This document shows, piece by piece, positions 24,621-34,685 of a DNA stretch of 64,000 nucleotides. The stretch is from Paracentrotus lividus. Taxonomy: Eukaryota > Echinodermata > Echinoidea > Camarodonta > Echinidae. The notes under the pieces are model-generated. The model made no database searches and was not told the DNA's origin. It saw only the letters and a list, made by a program, of their open reading frames with translations. The first letter of the stretch is position 1. The number at the start of each line of letters is the position of its first letter. Both the position numbers and the translations under genes were made by a program. The stretch is from assembly GCA_940671915.1 (NCBI GenBank), contig CALNVZ010003426.1, positions 6,947,836 to 7,011,835 of the forward strand. The letters run 5' to 3'.

Positions 24621-24976
24621 CGAGTCAATCTAATTTTCATACAAAATGTAGTCAATATGTGTAACAACATTCCTGCCAAGTTATTAAGCGGAAGACATTT
24701 TAGTTAAAAAGTTATGCTATTTTACTCAAGATGAAATTGCTTTTTTGTCAGCTATTGTTGCTTCAATTTAACACCCTGGCACAATTCAAAATTTGCATGT
24801 TCGCAAACAATGCGTCGTGTTCATCCAAGCGTAAAGACATACCACACAAAATGGTACCAGAAGATGCGGGAGGAGTTACTCTTTCAGAATATGTAAAACA
24901 ATTTAGGGTTTATGAATTGGTTTTCTTTTTATTGACATTTTTCTAGGTGTAAAGTTTTTTTTTTACTCACTCGGTA

Positions 24977-25496
24977 GATTAATCTGATAACTGTTACTAG
25001 GAAACATATTTGTGTTACCTATTAACATGATTAATGATTTGGGCATAATAACTCCATATCTTCCAACTTAGACTACTTTTAAACTAATTTTAAACTAATT
25101 TTAATCAAAGTTACATGATGAATGAGTTAACCCATGATCTTGGAATTATATTCAAGTAGCCATGGGTCTGATGAATACACCCACACGGACGCTCATCCTC
25201 CTATATACAGACACCTCCCACATACACAAACGCACACACTCACACACAATGATCTAACCACCCTCACACTGCCTGGTCACCCATCTCTGCATGCACACAG
25301 ATTCGCCGCCCAAACACGCACACACACCCATACAACCTCACACGCACACTGACCCACCCACACACCCTTATGCGCGCATACACACACAACCTAACACACT
25401 GAGCAATCCACCCTTATACGCACATACAAACCCACTCATCCTCACACCGACACTGATCCGCCCACCAAACACACAAACACACCATCAACTCTTACG

Positions 25497-25537
<41 letters not shown>

Positions 25538-26668
25538 ATTTACTGAGACCCCCTCCCCTGGGCCCGATGAGGGTGGTGACGGTCTTTTGTACTGTTTGTG
25601 ATGATTCTATGACATTTAATCTGCGGTCAATTCATAATATTAAACACATTGCGAACTTCCCTTCCATAGAACACTTCCATCACAACTCTAACCCTAGATC
25701 TTAAAATTAATAAAGCCCTGATCAATTGTCGCCAGAGCGTTTGTCAGTTCCCGTTTGTAACACAATTGACAAATAAACTAATTTATCATTTATGATGCAT
25801 CATATCGAAATCAGACACAAGTCGCCGAACAAATTCAGCACAATGTCGAAAAAATCTGAAAAAATAATAAAAAATTGTCTTATTTTGGTTGATATGTATT
25901 TTTCATTTTTTTCCCCTGAATTTTCATTGTTTCTTGTATGCTCTGTAAAAAAATTTAAAAAATAAATAAATAAAAAATGTGTAGAAATGATAAGGGGAAA
26001 GCCTTTAAAATGGATTGTTTTGTTGGGCTCTTTGACTCTTTTTTGGCGACTTGTGTCTGATTTTGATATGATGAGTCACAATTCTATCATTTTTAGAAAA
26101 TTTATTTCTTGGAAATTCCATATTCAAGGACAGACTCTTCCTCCAATGATCCCCTTTTCAGCCAGATTAGAACAATTAACTTACATGAATAACGAAAATG
26201 AAATGACATATTTTCTAACTTTAATCAGGGATTCTCTGCCAAAAATAAATTGGATCAAGATTTTTTTAATTTCTGGCTTCAAATTAACACAAAAAGGTAT
26301 CTGTTATACTAGCATAGACTACTACTGACGTAGTATATTTAAAATAGATAGATTGAGTAGAAGATTGAAACAATGATCGCTTAAAGATGTTTGAAGCTCA
26401 AGTTGGTGGTAAGATTAACTAAGATAAATTTAGGAGAACAAAATAATCTTCTTTCTTGGACAGTACAAAAATGTTATTTCGAGGAGTGTATTTGATGAAT
26501 CAATGGATGGGACCTTTTTTAATAAGTGTATAATTTTATTTTAGCGAGAAGCAAGAGAAAGATTAGAAGAGGTACTGAAATGTATTGGAATGTATTGGCA
26601 CGTAATTTGATAAAAAGTTGATTCGAAAAACGGTGATGGTATTATTGTTATTTATTTATATTTCAAGC
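24977..26668. other. Spacer with CA-rich tract and a small foldback
   Basis: 25131-25545 is a degenerate ACAC/ACCC tract ending in (CA)n. The pair near 25793-25829 and 26042-26077 (atcagacacaagtcgcc and its inverse) forms a small foldback. One 113-codon frame at 25987-26328 overlaps this foldback and is not supported as a gene. Confidence 0.5.
25131..25545. repeat. CA-rich microsatellite tract
   Basis: Long cytosine/adenine-rich tract with perfect (CA)n at about 25503-25534. Confidence 0.85.
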
Positions 26669-26983
26669 TTCATGGGCTTCGAGAACCGGGGGGGGGGGGG
26701 TCTCAGATATCGTTGAACCCCCCCCCCCGATATTTTTGATGCCGTACAGATATCGGCGATCGCCCTTTATATATAATCTTATTTGACTCAGATAATATTG
26801 AACCACAAGATTTGTATCATCATTGTTTTGTTTTTATTTGTGGAGGGACTCAGACATCATTAAGCCCTCCCTAATCTTACTGAGGAGATCATTGGGCTCC
26901 CCACCAATCTTTTTATATAAAAAGTTTATATTTCTGGTCTCTATTGTCAAAATTTTTAGCTCGCGCTGCGCGCTCGCATATCC

Positions 26984-27021
<38 letters not shown>

Positions 27022-27429
27022 GAACATAGAACTACTTTCTAGATTGGAGCTCAGCCATTGAGCCCCCCCCCCGATGTTTGAGAGGGGCTTCGATATGTTT
27101 GAGCCCCCCCCCCTTTCTGCTCATAATTTGTTTTGAAATGCTCATATTTCGAATTTCTCTTGACAAAATTTTTAACTCATTGCTGCTCGCTCGCCGGATC
27201 GGATCGCATGTCTTTCTGTTTGATTTTTTTTTTATAATGACAAGGGTCCCTAATATATTGGCTGGGCTCAAACAATTAGCCCCCCCCCCTCCCTCCCCAA
27301 GTGGTTTTGGGTGGGTCGATATCATTGAGCTCCCTCTCTGCTCCCAATTTGTTTTAAAACGCTCATGTATCAGAGTTCCCTTTTTTAATTTTTTTAAAAC
27401 TCGGATGTCTTTCAGTTATTTTAACAAAA

Positions 27430-29170
27430 ACTGCTTAGAACGCACACTTTTCAGGTTAATATATCAAACATTTTCAGCTTGCGCTTTGCGCTCGCATTGT
27501 TTAATGAGATAAATATCTTCTATATAAGCATATCGAAAAAAAAAAAAACGCTTAAAATGTACACTTTTTAGGTTGATATATCAAAAATTTTCAGCTCGAG
27601 CTTCGCGCTCGCATTGTTTAATGAGATAAATATCTTCTATATAAGCATAGAGAAAAAAAAAACCGCTTAAAATGTACACTTTTCAGGTTGATATATCAAA
27701 AATTTTCAGCTGGCGCTTCGCGCTTGCATTGTTTAATGAGATAAATATCTCCTTTATAATCATAGCACAAAAAGCGCTTAGAATGTACACTTTTCAGGGT
27801 GCTAAGTCAAAAAATTTCAGCTCGCGCATCGCGCTCGCATTGTTTAATGAGATAGATATCTTCTTTGCAAACATAGCGAAAAAGCGCTTAAAATGTACAT
27901 TTTATAGGTTGATATATCAAAAATTTTCAGCTCGTGCTTCGCGCTTGCATTGTTTAATGAGATAAATATCTCCTTTATAGCACAAAAAGCGCTTAGAATG
28001 TACACTTTTCAGGGTGCTGTAATCAAAAAATTTCAGCTCGCGCTTCACGCTCGCATTGTTTAATGAGATGAATATCTTCTTTGTAAACATAGCGAAAAAG
28101 CGCTTAAAATGCAGTTTTCAGGTTGGTTGATATATTAAAATTTGTCAGCTCGCGCTTCGCGCTCTTATTGTTCCAGATAAATGTCTCTTTTATAACCCTG
28201 GCTCAAAAAGCGCTTAGAATGCACATTTTTCAGGTTACTTTATCAAAAAAATTTAGCTTGCGCTTCGCGCTCGCATTGTTTAATGAGATGAATATCTTCT
28301 TTGTAAACATAGCGAAAAAACGCTTAAATTTAAATGCACTGTTTTCAGGTTGAAATATTAAAAAATTTAAGCTCGCGCTTCGCGCTCGCATTGTTTAACA
28401 AAATAAATATCTCCTTTTTGGCCATGGCACATAAAGCGCTTAGAATGCACACTTTTTAGGTTGCTATATCAAAAATTTTCAGCTCACGCTTCGCGCTTGA
28501 ATTGTTTAATTAGACAAATATCTTCTGTGTAAACAGCGAAAAGACGCTTAAAATGCACTGTTTTCAAGTTGATATATCAAAAATTTTCAGCTCGCGCTTC
28601 GCGCTCGCATTAATTGTATCATGAGATAAATATGTTCTTTATAAGCATAGCTAAAAAAACGCTTAAAGGCAATCCTGCACGAGCGTCGCTAAGCTAAAAC
28701 GAGGACTGAAGATGCGATCTGTGTGCAAGCCGCCATTGTTCCACGATTCATTAGCGAAGAGCATAGCTTAATTTGCATACGGTTTTATGCAAACACACGC
28801 CAGCCAATCGCGATCGCGCTGCATTAGCGTACAAGCGTGTGTGTGTGTAGAGCATGCACTGTATCATCAGTGTTCTCGTGCATCCAAACATGCGAGCAGC
28901 CGAATCAATGCCGATAACAAATTGGCTCATGACTTCGGCAATCGTTCGGGCGTTCTAGCTTTCGGTATTTTGGACCACTGCGTAAGAGTCGCACATCGTT
29001 GGTATGAATGGGCATCTTGCAATGTTCGTTACCGCGTACGTATTTTGAACTCCCTCTACACTATGAGGAACGTGCATCTTTAAAATACACTGTTTTCAGG
29101 TTGATATATGAAAAAAAAATCGGCTCGCGCTTCGCGCTCGCATCGTCTGATGAGATAAGTATCTTCGTTA
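27430..29170. repeat. Tandem satellite, ~105-117 bp, with GCGCTTCGCGC core
   Basis: About a dozen monomers carry the order tcaggttgatatatcaaaaa, ttttcagctcgcgcttcgcg, ctcgcattgtttaatgagat, aaatatcttc, agcgcttagaatgcac. The core gcgcttcgcgc is almost palindromic. The array is interrupted at 28666-29083. Related monomers occur at 42361-42870, and single cores at 9428, 9679, 17147 and 17536. Confidence 0.9.
28666..29083. other. 418-bp unrelated insert inside the satellite
   Basis: The array breaks after aaaaacgcttaaa and resumes with tttaaaatacactgtttt. The insert is richer in G+C than its surroundings and shows no inverted ends or repeats that I can see. Its one frame (28787-29083) has no recognised feature. 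Confidence 0.5.
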
Positions 29171-29502
29171 TGTTCTAGCACCAAAAAAAAAAAACGCACT
29201 GTTTTTAGTTTGATATATCTAAAGTTTTCAACACATCCAAGAATTTTTTATTTATTGATTTAATAATAATCATCGTAGTTTGATAAGTAGGAATAGATTC
29301 TTCAATTTTTTTTATTTTTTTTAATTAAAAAAAAAACAAAACAAAACAAAACAAAAATTAAAAGAAGACTTCGGCATTTTCAAAAACTCCGACAACGGGT
29401 GTTTAAGGGGGGGGGGGGGTACAATAAAAAATCCCAAAAATAGTTGGTGACAAATTGAGCCCCCCCCCCCCCAATCCTGAAAATCTTCCGAAGCCTATGA
29501 GC

Positions 29503-29666
29503 TTTGTTCTCGTGACGCCATTCTTTTCGTCATCGTACGTCAATTATATACAAAACTTTGTCCTAAAATTTTAATGTTTTTTTTTTCTCACAAATTACCT
29601 TTCCATTAGGTGTTTGCTTTCCACGTTCAAATTGTGGCGTAATAACTGACGATTTGAAGCAACAAG
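29503..29666 (+). promoter_or_regulatory. Upstream region and 5' leader of the repeat-2A-NLR gene
   Basis: A T-rich tract ending accttcc-attag at 29609-29610 is a plausible splice acceptor, so an upstream non-coding exon may exist. The leader 29611-29666 has an in-frame TGA 12 bases before the ATG at 29667. That fixes this ATG as the first in frame in this exon. A purine lies at -3. Confidence 0.4.
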
Positions 29667-31943
29667 ATGCCTGTTTCAATTTGTGAGTGGAGGGTCCGCG
29701 TCGGGACATTCATTCATTGGGTACGTGACTATGAGGTACGAGAAAGAAGAGAAAGACGGCTGAAAGAAAGAATTCGAAGACTGAAAGTTCTCTTTGAGAG
29801 ACTAAAGGCGGAGAAGGGTGATTCTCAAGAACAGCCACAAGATGGCACTGAAACTACTGACGACAATAAACAATTTCCGGGCCATGCATGTCCACATAAA
29901 AGTGCGAGTATTCAATCTTCCGATAATTCGGCAAGCATCAAAGATTTGTTAACCTCATGTGATCTTTGCACAAAGGACTTACTAACCCCAAACAATTCTT
30001 ATAATATTAAGAAACTACTCAACCCGCCTGATGCTAGCAACAATATACTACCTCCACCAGCCGATACAAGCATTAAAGAACTCCTCTCAAAAACTGACTT
30101 CTGTAACACGGTCCAGCATACTGGAACTGATTCAACGGTCAGAGATCTCATGGAGAACTATACCAACGTAAGAGAGCTGCTTGTACCATCCGATTCCGGC
30201 ACCCAAGATCTACTTTTTTCTCCAATTGCCTTGGGATGTAATACACTCCTGCAATATTCGGGCTGTATAAGTGAGCAACCCACGCAGTCGGATACGAAAA
30301 CCAAAGATCTTCTTACCAGAGTTCACTTTGACATAGGTGTCATGATACCAGGTAGTTGCAGTGAACTTCAAACTCCGTGCGATTCTGATATCAGAGATAT
30401 CTTAACACTAAGGGACTCGGTAATCTATGATTTACTGTCGACAAAAAAATCATCCCTCGATGATTCAATTTCATCAAATGCCTTCAGCAAGTTACTTCAA
30501 CAAGACGACTCATTCATCAATGAGCTACTTTCATCAAGAGAATCTTATATCTCTGAGATACTATCACGAGGAGACTCCTACACCCAGGAAATAATATCAA
30601 CAGGAGATTTTAACAATCAGGCGAGATTATCACCAAGAGACTTAATCATCCAGGACAGACTACCAATAGATGACTCCTACATCCAGGAAACAATATTAGG
30701 AGACTCGTACAAACAGGAGAGATTATCACCAGATAAAATCCAGGAGATACTATCACCAGGAGACTCCAACATTCAGGAGATATTATCACAAGGAAACTCC
30801 TACACCCAAGAGAGACTATCACCAGGAGACTCCTTCACCCAGGACAGACTATCAGCAGAGGACTGCTACATCCGCAAAATAATATCAGCAGGAGACTCGT
30901 ACACACAGGAGAGATTATCACCAGGCGATTCCTACACCCAGGAGATACTATCACCAGGAGACTCCGACATTCAGGAGATACTATCACTAGGCACTTCCTT
31001 TACCCAGAACAGACTATCACCAGGAGACTCAATCACTCCAAAGAGACTATCAGCAAAGGAATCCTACACCCATTTGATATTATCACCAGGAGACTCTAAT
31101 ACCAAAGAGGAAATATTATCACCAGGAGACTCCAACACCCATGAGATACTTTCACCAGGAGAGTCCTACACCCATAAGATACTATCACAAGGAGACTCCA
31201 ACACCCATGAGATACTATCACCAGGAGAGTCGAACACCCATAAGATACTATCATCAGGAGACTCCAACATTCAGGAGATACTATTTCCAGGCGCTTCCTT
31301 TACCCAGAACAGACTATCACCAGGAGACTCAATCACTCAGAAGAGACTATCAGCAACGGACTCCTACACCCATGAGATATTATCACAAGGAGACTCCAAT
31401 ACCCAAGAGGCGATATTATCACCAGGAGACTCCAACACCCATAAGATATCATCACAAGGAGACTCCAACACCCACGAGATATCCTCACCCGGAGACTTCA
31501 ACACCCATGAGATACTATCACCAGAAGAGTCCTACTACCAGGAGACACTGTCACCAGTATACTCTTTAATCAACGAATTACCTGCCCAAGAATGCCTATA
31601 CCTCAATGAGGCTTTGACACGCAAGGGCTCCTACCTGACAAAATTACTTACACCAGGAGACCCAGTCATCACGGATTTACTTTACCCAGCAACTTTCAAC
31701 AGACACGACTTAGGCCTACATACATACCTTGAACCGCACATAGATAATGTTGGAGAGCATTTATTTCTACCTTACCCCAGCATGAGAAGTATTCACATGA
31801 TGGAAGAGCTCGCTTCCATTAGGATGAAACTGCTTTGGCAAGTAGCATCAGTTAGTGAATGCACCGGGAATCGCCCTGTATCTTTTTCATCAACAGTAAT
31901 GACGCCAGGCAGTATCTTGCACCCTTCACCTATATTTGAAACA
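29667..31943 (+). CDS. Exon 1: 759-codon N-terminal repeat protein upstream of a 2A-like motif
   Basis: It starts at ATG 29667 (in-frame stop just upstream, A at -3). Residues 1-55 are charged and helical-looking (MPVSICEWRVRVGTF, then Arg/Lys/Glu-rich ERRLKERIRRLKVLFERLKA), possibly a coiled coil. Residues 80-290 hold loose repeats of the DLLTP-x-x-S type. From about residue 290 to 632 lies a regular 11-residue repeat, consensus ILSPGDSNTHE, followed by a less repetitive tail. The frame would stop at 31974-31976, but a consensus donor (gtaagt at 31944) splits it in phase 0 and joins it in frame to the exon at 32310. No signal peptide, membrane segment or known domain is seen. Function unknown. 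The 2A-like motif downstream implies it is released as its own protein. Confidence 0.75.
30541..31560 (+). repeat. Coding 33-bp tandem repeat (about 31 units of 11 residues)
   Basis: Unit gagatactatcaccaggag plus ctcc-a/t-acacccat; protein consensus I/R-L-S-P-G-D-S-x-T-H/Q-E. Units near 31080-31500 are almost identical at DNA level, so this part expanded recently. Units at the edges are degenerate. All indels are multiples of three apart from whole-unit changes, so the coding frame has been kept. The same periodicity leaves a second open frame (31141-31569), which is a shadow. Confidence 0.9.
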
Positions 31944-32309
31944 GTAAGTAAGATGTTTCCTTCGATTGAACGTTAATCACAATAATCGTCAGAGCAAGTC
32001 AAATATGTATTTGTTTCATATTTAGAAAATAATGAATGACGCTCAATGGCTACATGTAATTTCTTCTCAGAATAATCATTGTTCAGAAATAAATGACTGC
32101 TTTCTTTACCTGTTTACTTAAGGGTGGAGGCTAACTTATATTGCTTTCTCACAATGTTCATATTAAGAAGAAATTAGACATAAATATACATGTTGCTATA
32201 TTAGTTTATACATATTATATATGTTGTTATATATGTTGTTAAATTAGTTTTTAATTATTTTCGTGCTTTATCCTTTGTTATTTCTTTCTTTTTCCTTTGT
32301 AATCTCCAG

Positions 32310-32446
32310 GAAAACAAGTTAAGATGTCAGAGCGCGGGAAGTCCAAGACTGGGAAAAGATATGATATTGCACTACCATTCATCATTGTCTGAGATGTTGC
32401 TTATCAAGGCCGGTGATGTAGAGCTTAATCCAGGTCCACAGAATAG
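32310..32446 (+). CDS. Exon 2: 2A-like ribosome-skipping exon
   Basis: It lies between a T-rich tract ending ctccag (32304-32309) and the donor ag/gtaatg (32447). Entered in phase 0 from 31943, it reads ENKLRCQSAG...HYHSSLSEM and then LLIKAGDVELNPGP-QN, leaving in phase 2. DVELNPGP matches the D-V/I-E-x-N-P-G-P consensus of 2A-like peptides. At these the ribosome fails to link the last Gly to Pro and resumes. Such motifs occur at the N-terminal side of sea urchin NLRs and in sea urchin LINEs (family knowledge). The other frame from ATG 32324 closes after 22 codons. A short form starting at the ATG at 32394 could make the motif nearly N-terminal if a promoter lay in the intron. Confidence 0.85.
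32394..32438 (+). other. 2A-like motif MLLIKAGDVELNPGP
   Basis: 15 codons from ATG 32394 to the proline CCA at 32436-32438. The separation point would be between Gly (32433-32435) and that Pro. Every residue of the core DxExNPGP is present. The upstream hydrophobic MLLI segment also fits 2A-like sequences. Confidence 0.9.
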
Positions 32447-32519
32447 GTAATGAATGTGCAAATAATGCATTATTGTAATTTTCAAATGTAGCCATTACTA
32501 TGTTATAATAATAATAATA

Positions 32520-32745
32520 TTCACTTATTTACCGAGGGTAGCCACTTCAGCTCTTAATGAACTGGTCTCGGGCCCTGCATAACATAATGTTATCATTACC
32601 CCTCTCCATTTCCAAATGCCGAGCGCCTGGCTAGAAGGCAGAGGGTCCCATTCTTAAAGTCTTTGGTATGACTCGACCCCGGATCGAACCCACGGTCTCC
32701 CGTTTATGAGGCTGACGCTCTACTGATTGCGCCAACTACAAAATA
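32520..32745 (-). mobile_element. tRNA-derived SINE in intron 2
   Basis: On the minus strand it begins gttggcgcaatcagtagagc (A-box-like) and continues to a B box gtgggttcgatccgggg. A body of about 150 bp follows (gccctctgccttctagcc...). It lies between the 2A exon and the Death exon and does not affect the exons. Confidence 0.65.
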
Positions 32746-32993
32746 ATGTAGATATTAAAAGTGCTGAAACTTTGTCAAATCAACCTTATCACGAATTACC
32801 AAGTTTTAATCAATAGTTATTTAGATGACAAGGGTACAGGCCTACATGACAACTATTTCCATCTTTATTTCATTACACTGACTCTTTCAAAATTATAAAT
32901 ACATTATTAAGTATCTAAAAATAAATAAAAGAGAACTGTTTAGATTATTTTCACATTGTTGACTACCCACTCTATTCTTTTATTTCCTCCCAG

Positions 32994-33271
32994 ATTAACA
33001 GATCCCCATGTTTTGCAAGAAAGTGAACTAATTCTGCTGGCAGAAGAGATACCAGATACATCTTACACAAAGTTTTGCAATGCTCTTGGTTTTAAACACG
33101 CACTGTGTAAAAAAAAATTGAGAGAAAATCTTGGAAACATCAACGAGGCTTTGGTGGATCTTTTATGCAGATGGAATGTCAGACAGAAAGATGGCATCGA
33201 TTGCCGAACGGTTCTTGCTGGGATTCTTGGAAGAGCTGGTCTTGGTGCACTTGAGTCAAAAATGGTGGCAG
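32994..33271 (+). CDS. Exon 3: Death domain
   Basis: Acceptor ttcctcccag, phase 2 in (completes the Arg codon started in the 2A exon); donor gcag/gtaaga, phase 1 out. The 92 residues run LTDPHVLQESELILLAEEIP to the donor, with the alternation of helices and the features of a Death fold: ESELILLAEEI (helix 1), TSYTKFCNALGF (helix 2), NINEALVDLLCRW (around helix 4), Arg-Thr-Val-Leu-Ala-Gly-Ile-Leu (helix 5) and LGALESKMV (helix 6). A Trp in the LLCRW stretch is typical. Death domains couple NLRs to adaptors by homotypic contacts; in sea urchin NLRs they usually precede NACHT. A related Death/DED fold cannot be ruled out by eye. Confidence 0.85.
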
Positions 33272-33490
33272 GTAAGATAATGTTCATATAATAATATCAA
33301 AATAATATGGCAGTAATATATTGATCATGCTAATACTTTTTTTTTCCAGGTAAGATATGTAACGATAAAAATAAATTGATAACGGTACTGAGAATATTTT
33401 CATTTATTTTACAAATCCAAGACTGCAATTGGCAATTACTATCAATGGACAAGTTACCCTTCTTAATGAAGTTTGAACACCCCCCCCCCC

Positions 33491-33529
<39 letters not shown>

Positions 33530-33638
33530 AAATGAAACATTACAAAAAAAGAAGAAAACATTAAAATAAAAATGAAAAATGAAATAACTATTCTGCTGCA
33601 TTACAGTAATCATTGTAAATAACCGTCATTTATCCTAG
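33272..33638. other. Intron with C and A homopolymers
   Basis: Contains (C)n(A)n at 33480-33520. A second ccaggtaagat near 33347 repeats the exon-3 donor sequence and is taken as a chance or duplicated decoy. Confidence 0.6.
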
Positions 33639-33671
33639 GTGTCTATCTTACTCCTGATACACCATCATCCG
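33639..33671 (+). CDS. Exon 4: 33-nt mini-exon linking Death and NACHT
   Basis: Acceptor tatcctag, donor ccg/gtaagt (consensus). It enters and leaves in phase 1 and adds the 11-residue linker VYLTPDTPSS plus shared codons. Its length is a multiple of three, so skipping it would keep frame. It is too short for ORF finders; support comes from both splice sites and the phase match on both sides. Confidence 0.75.
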
Positions 33672-33921
33672 GTAAGTGAATATCATCACTCTCATTATTA
33701 AACACTATTACTCGGTAAATTGTATCAGATCTTGTATACATACAAATGCATACATTACATGGCAAATATGTACTTTATAAGAACGGGATTCAGGAAAAGT
33801 AGTGAATTAAAGATTTCCTAGTTCATATTCACAATCCGGTCTGGTATTGCAATTTATGGTTTTCGTAAGGTAAATAATAATTTATCTTATCAATTGTACG
33901 CAAAACTCAATGTTTATTCTA

Positions 33922-34564
33922 CAGTGCGTCCCAAAAAGAACTATACACTTTTGAAATGGCTACCAAATAAACAAATATTATGGTTCTTGGGAAAAAAAAG
34001 TTTAGATATATATAAAGCTCATATCCTCAAGTATCATTGTGACACAAAAATTCCGAAAATAACGCATTTTTCAGTAAGCAATGCCCACGTTTGTGTAGGA
34101 CACTAAAATTAGCCTGCGCAGGAATTCGGTTTTGATTTATCACCTTTGTATGGCACACAATTACGGATTCAAGCAATAATGGAATAAATCAGCCAACAAA
34201 GACAAAAATAAACTGAATTCAAAGCAAAAATCAATGATATGAAAACAAAACGGTGAAGAAAAAAATTTGTGCATAATTTTGATTATTTCCAACTTTTGGT
34301 ATATCTTTTACTCTGTTAGCTGTGTCATTCCATTATTCTTTGATTCCCTCTTGGCGTGCCATACAAAGGTGATAAATGAATAGCGAATTCCTGCGCTGGC
34401 TGTTTTTTGTGTCCTTCACAAAAGTGGGCATTGCTCACTGAAGAATGCGTTATTTTCGGAATTTTTTGTGTCATAATGATACTTGAGGATATGAGTTTAT
34501 ATACATATAAATCTTTTCCCCGAGAATCATATATTTTTTATTTGATAGCCATTGGGACGCACTG
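33922..34564. mobile_element. Foldback MITE, Tc1-like CAGTGCGTCCC ends
   Basis: The left end cagtgcgtcccaaaaagaac is mirrored by ggacgcactg at the right. The arms match over most of the ~640 bp (gcaatgcccacgtttgtg on the left, gtgggcattgctcactga on the right). A TA lies directly left; the right side reads TT, so the target duplication is degraded. Located in the intron before the NACHT exon. Confidence 0.75.
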
Positions 34565-34685
34565 TTGTTGGTGTAATCATCGATATTAATATCTTTATTC
34601 AATCAAGTTCATGAATTTGTAAGCCTTCAACTACATTTAACATGTCTAATGCATTATTTTTTGTTTCGTTGTTATTGTGTCATAG

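Larger units (their letters stand above)
22031..24976. mobile_element. 2.9-kb foldback element with internal arrays
   Basis: The ends are inverted copies: ctacgagtg...acacctagaaaaatgtta on the left, and cacctagaaaaatgtcaat read on the other strand on the right. Further in, the right arm repeats the left inverted (accacacaaaatggtaccag near 24841 answering ctggtaccatatttgtgcgg near 22149). Each arm holds an array of a short unit. The middle (22930-24000) holds a SINE and a second, smaller inverted pair (gcttgcgcccaagcc / ggcttctgggtgcaagcc). No transposase is seen. Confidence 0.75.
26669..29502. mobile_element. 2.8-kb DNA element filled with satellite monomers
   Basis: The left end aagcttcatgggcttcgaga and the right end (inverted: aagctcatagggcttcgga-like, ending near 29502) are imperfect inverted repeats, each followed inside by long G or C runs. 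The body is mostly the tandem satellite at 27430-29170. No transposase is visible. I infer one element, but two overlapping ones are possible. Confidence 0.5.

Noticed and set aside
25987-26328. 113-codon open frame
   Set aside because: Overlaps the arm of a small foldback, no splice sites, no recognisable domain, AT-driven composition.
31141-31569. Second open frame (142 codons, RYYHQET-type repeat) over the 33-bp array
   Set aside because: A repeat whose unit is a multiple of three keeps other frames open too. The main frame has a start, splice sites and phase support; this one has none.
32324-32392. Start codon ATG 32324 as start of the 2A-NLR protein
   Set aside because: It is one base out of frame with the 2A-like motif and stops after 22 codons.
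33347-33371. Possible extra exon after ttttttccag at 33349
   Set aside because: The sequence after it repeats the preceding donor (gtaagata) and soon meets stops. The exon at 33639 fits the phases on both sides instead.
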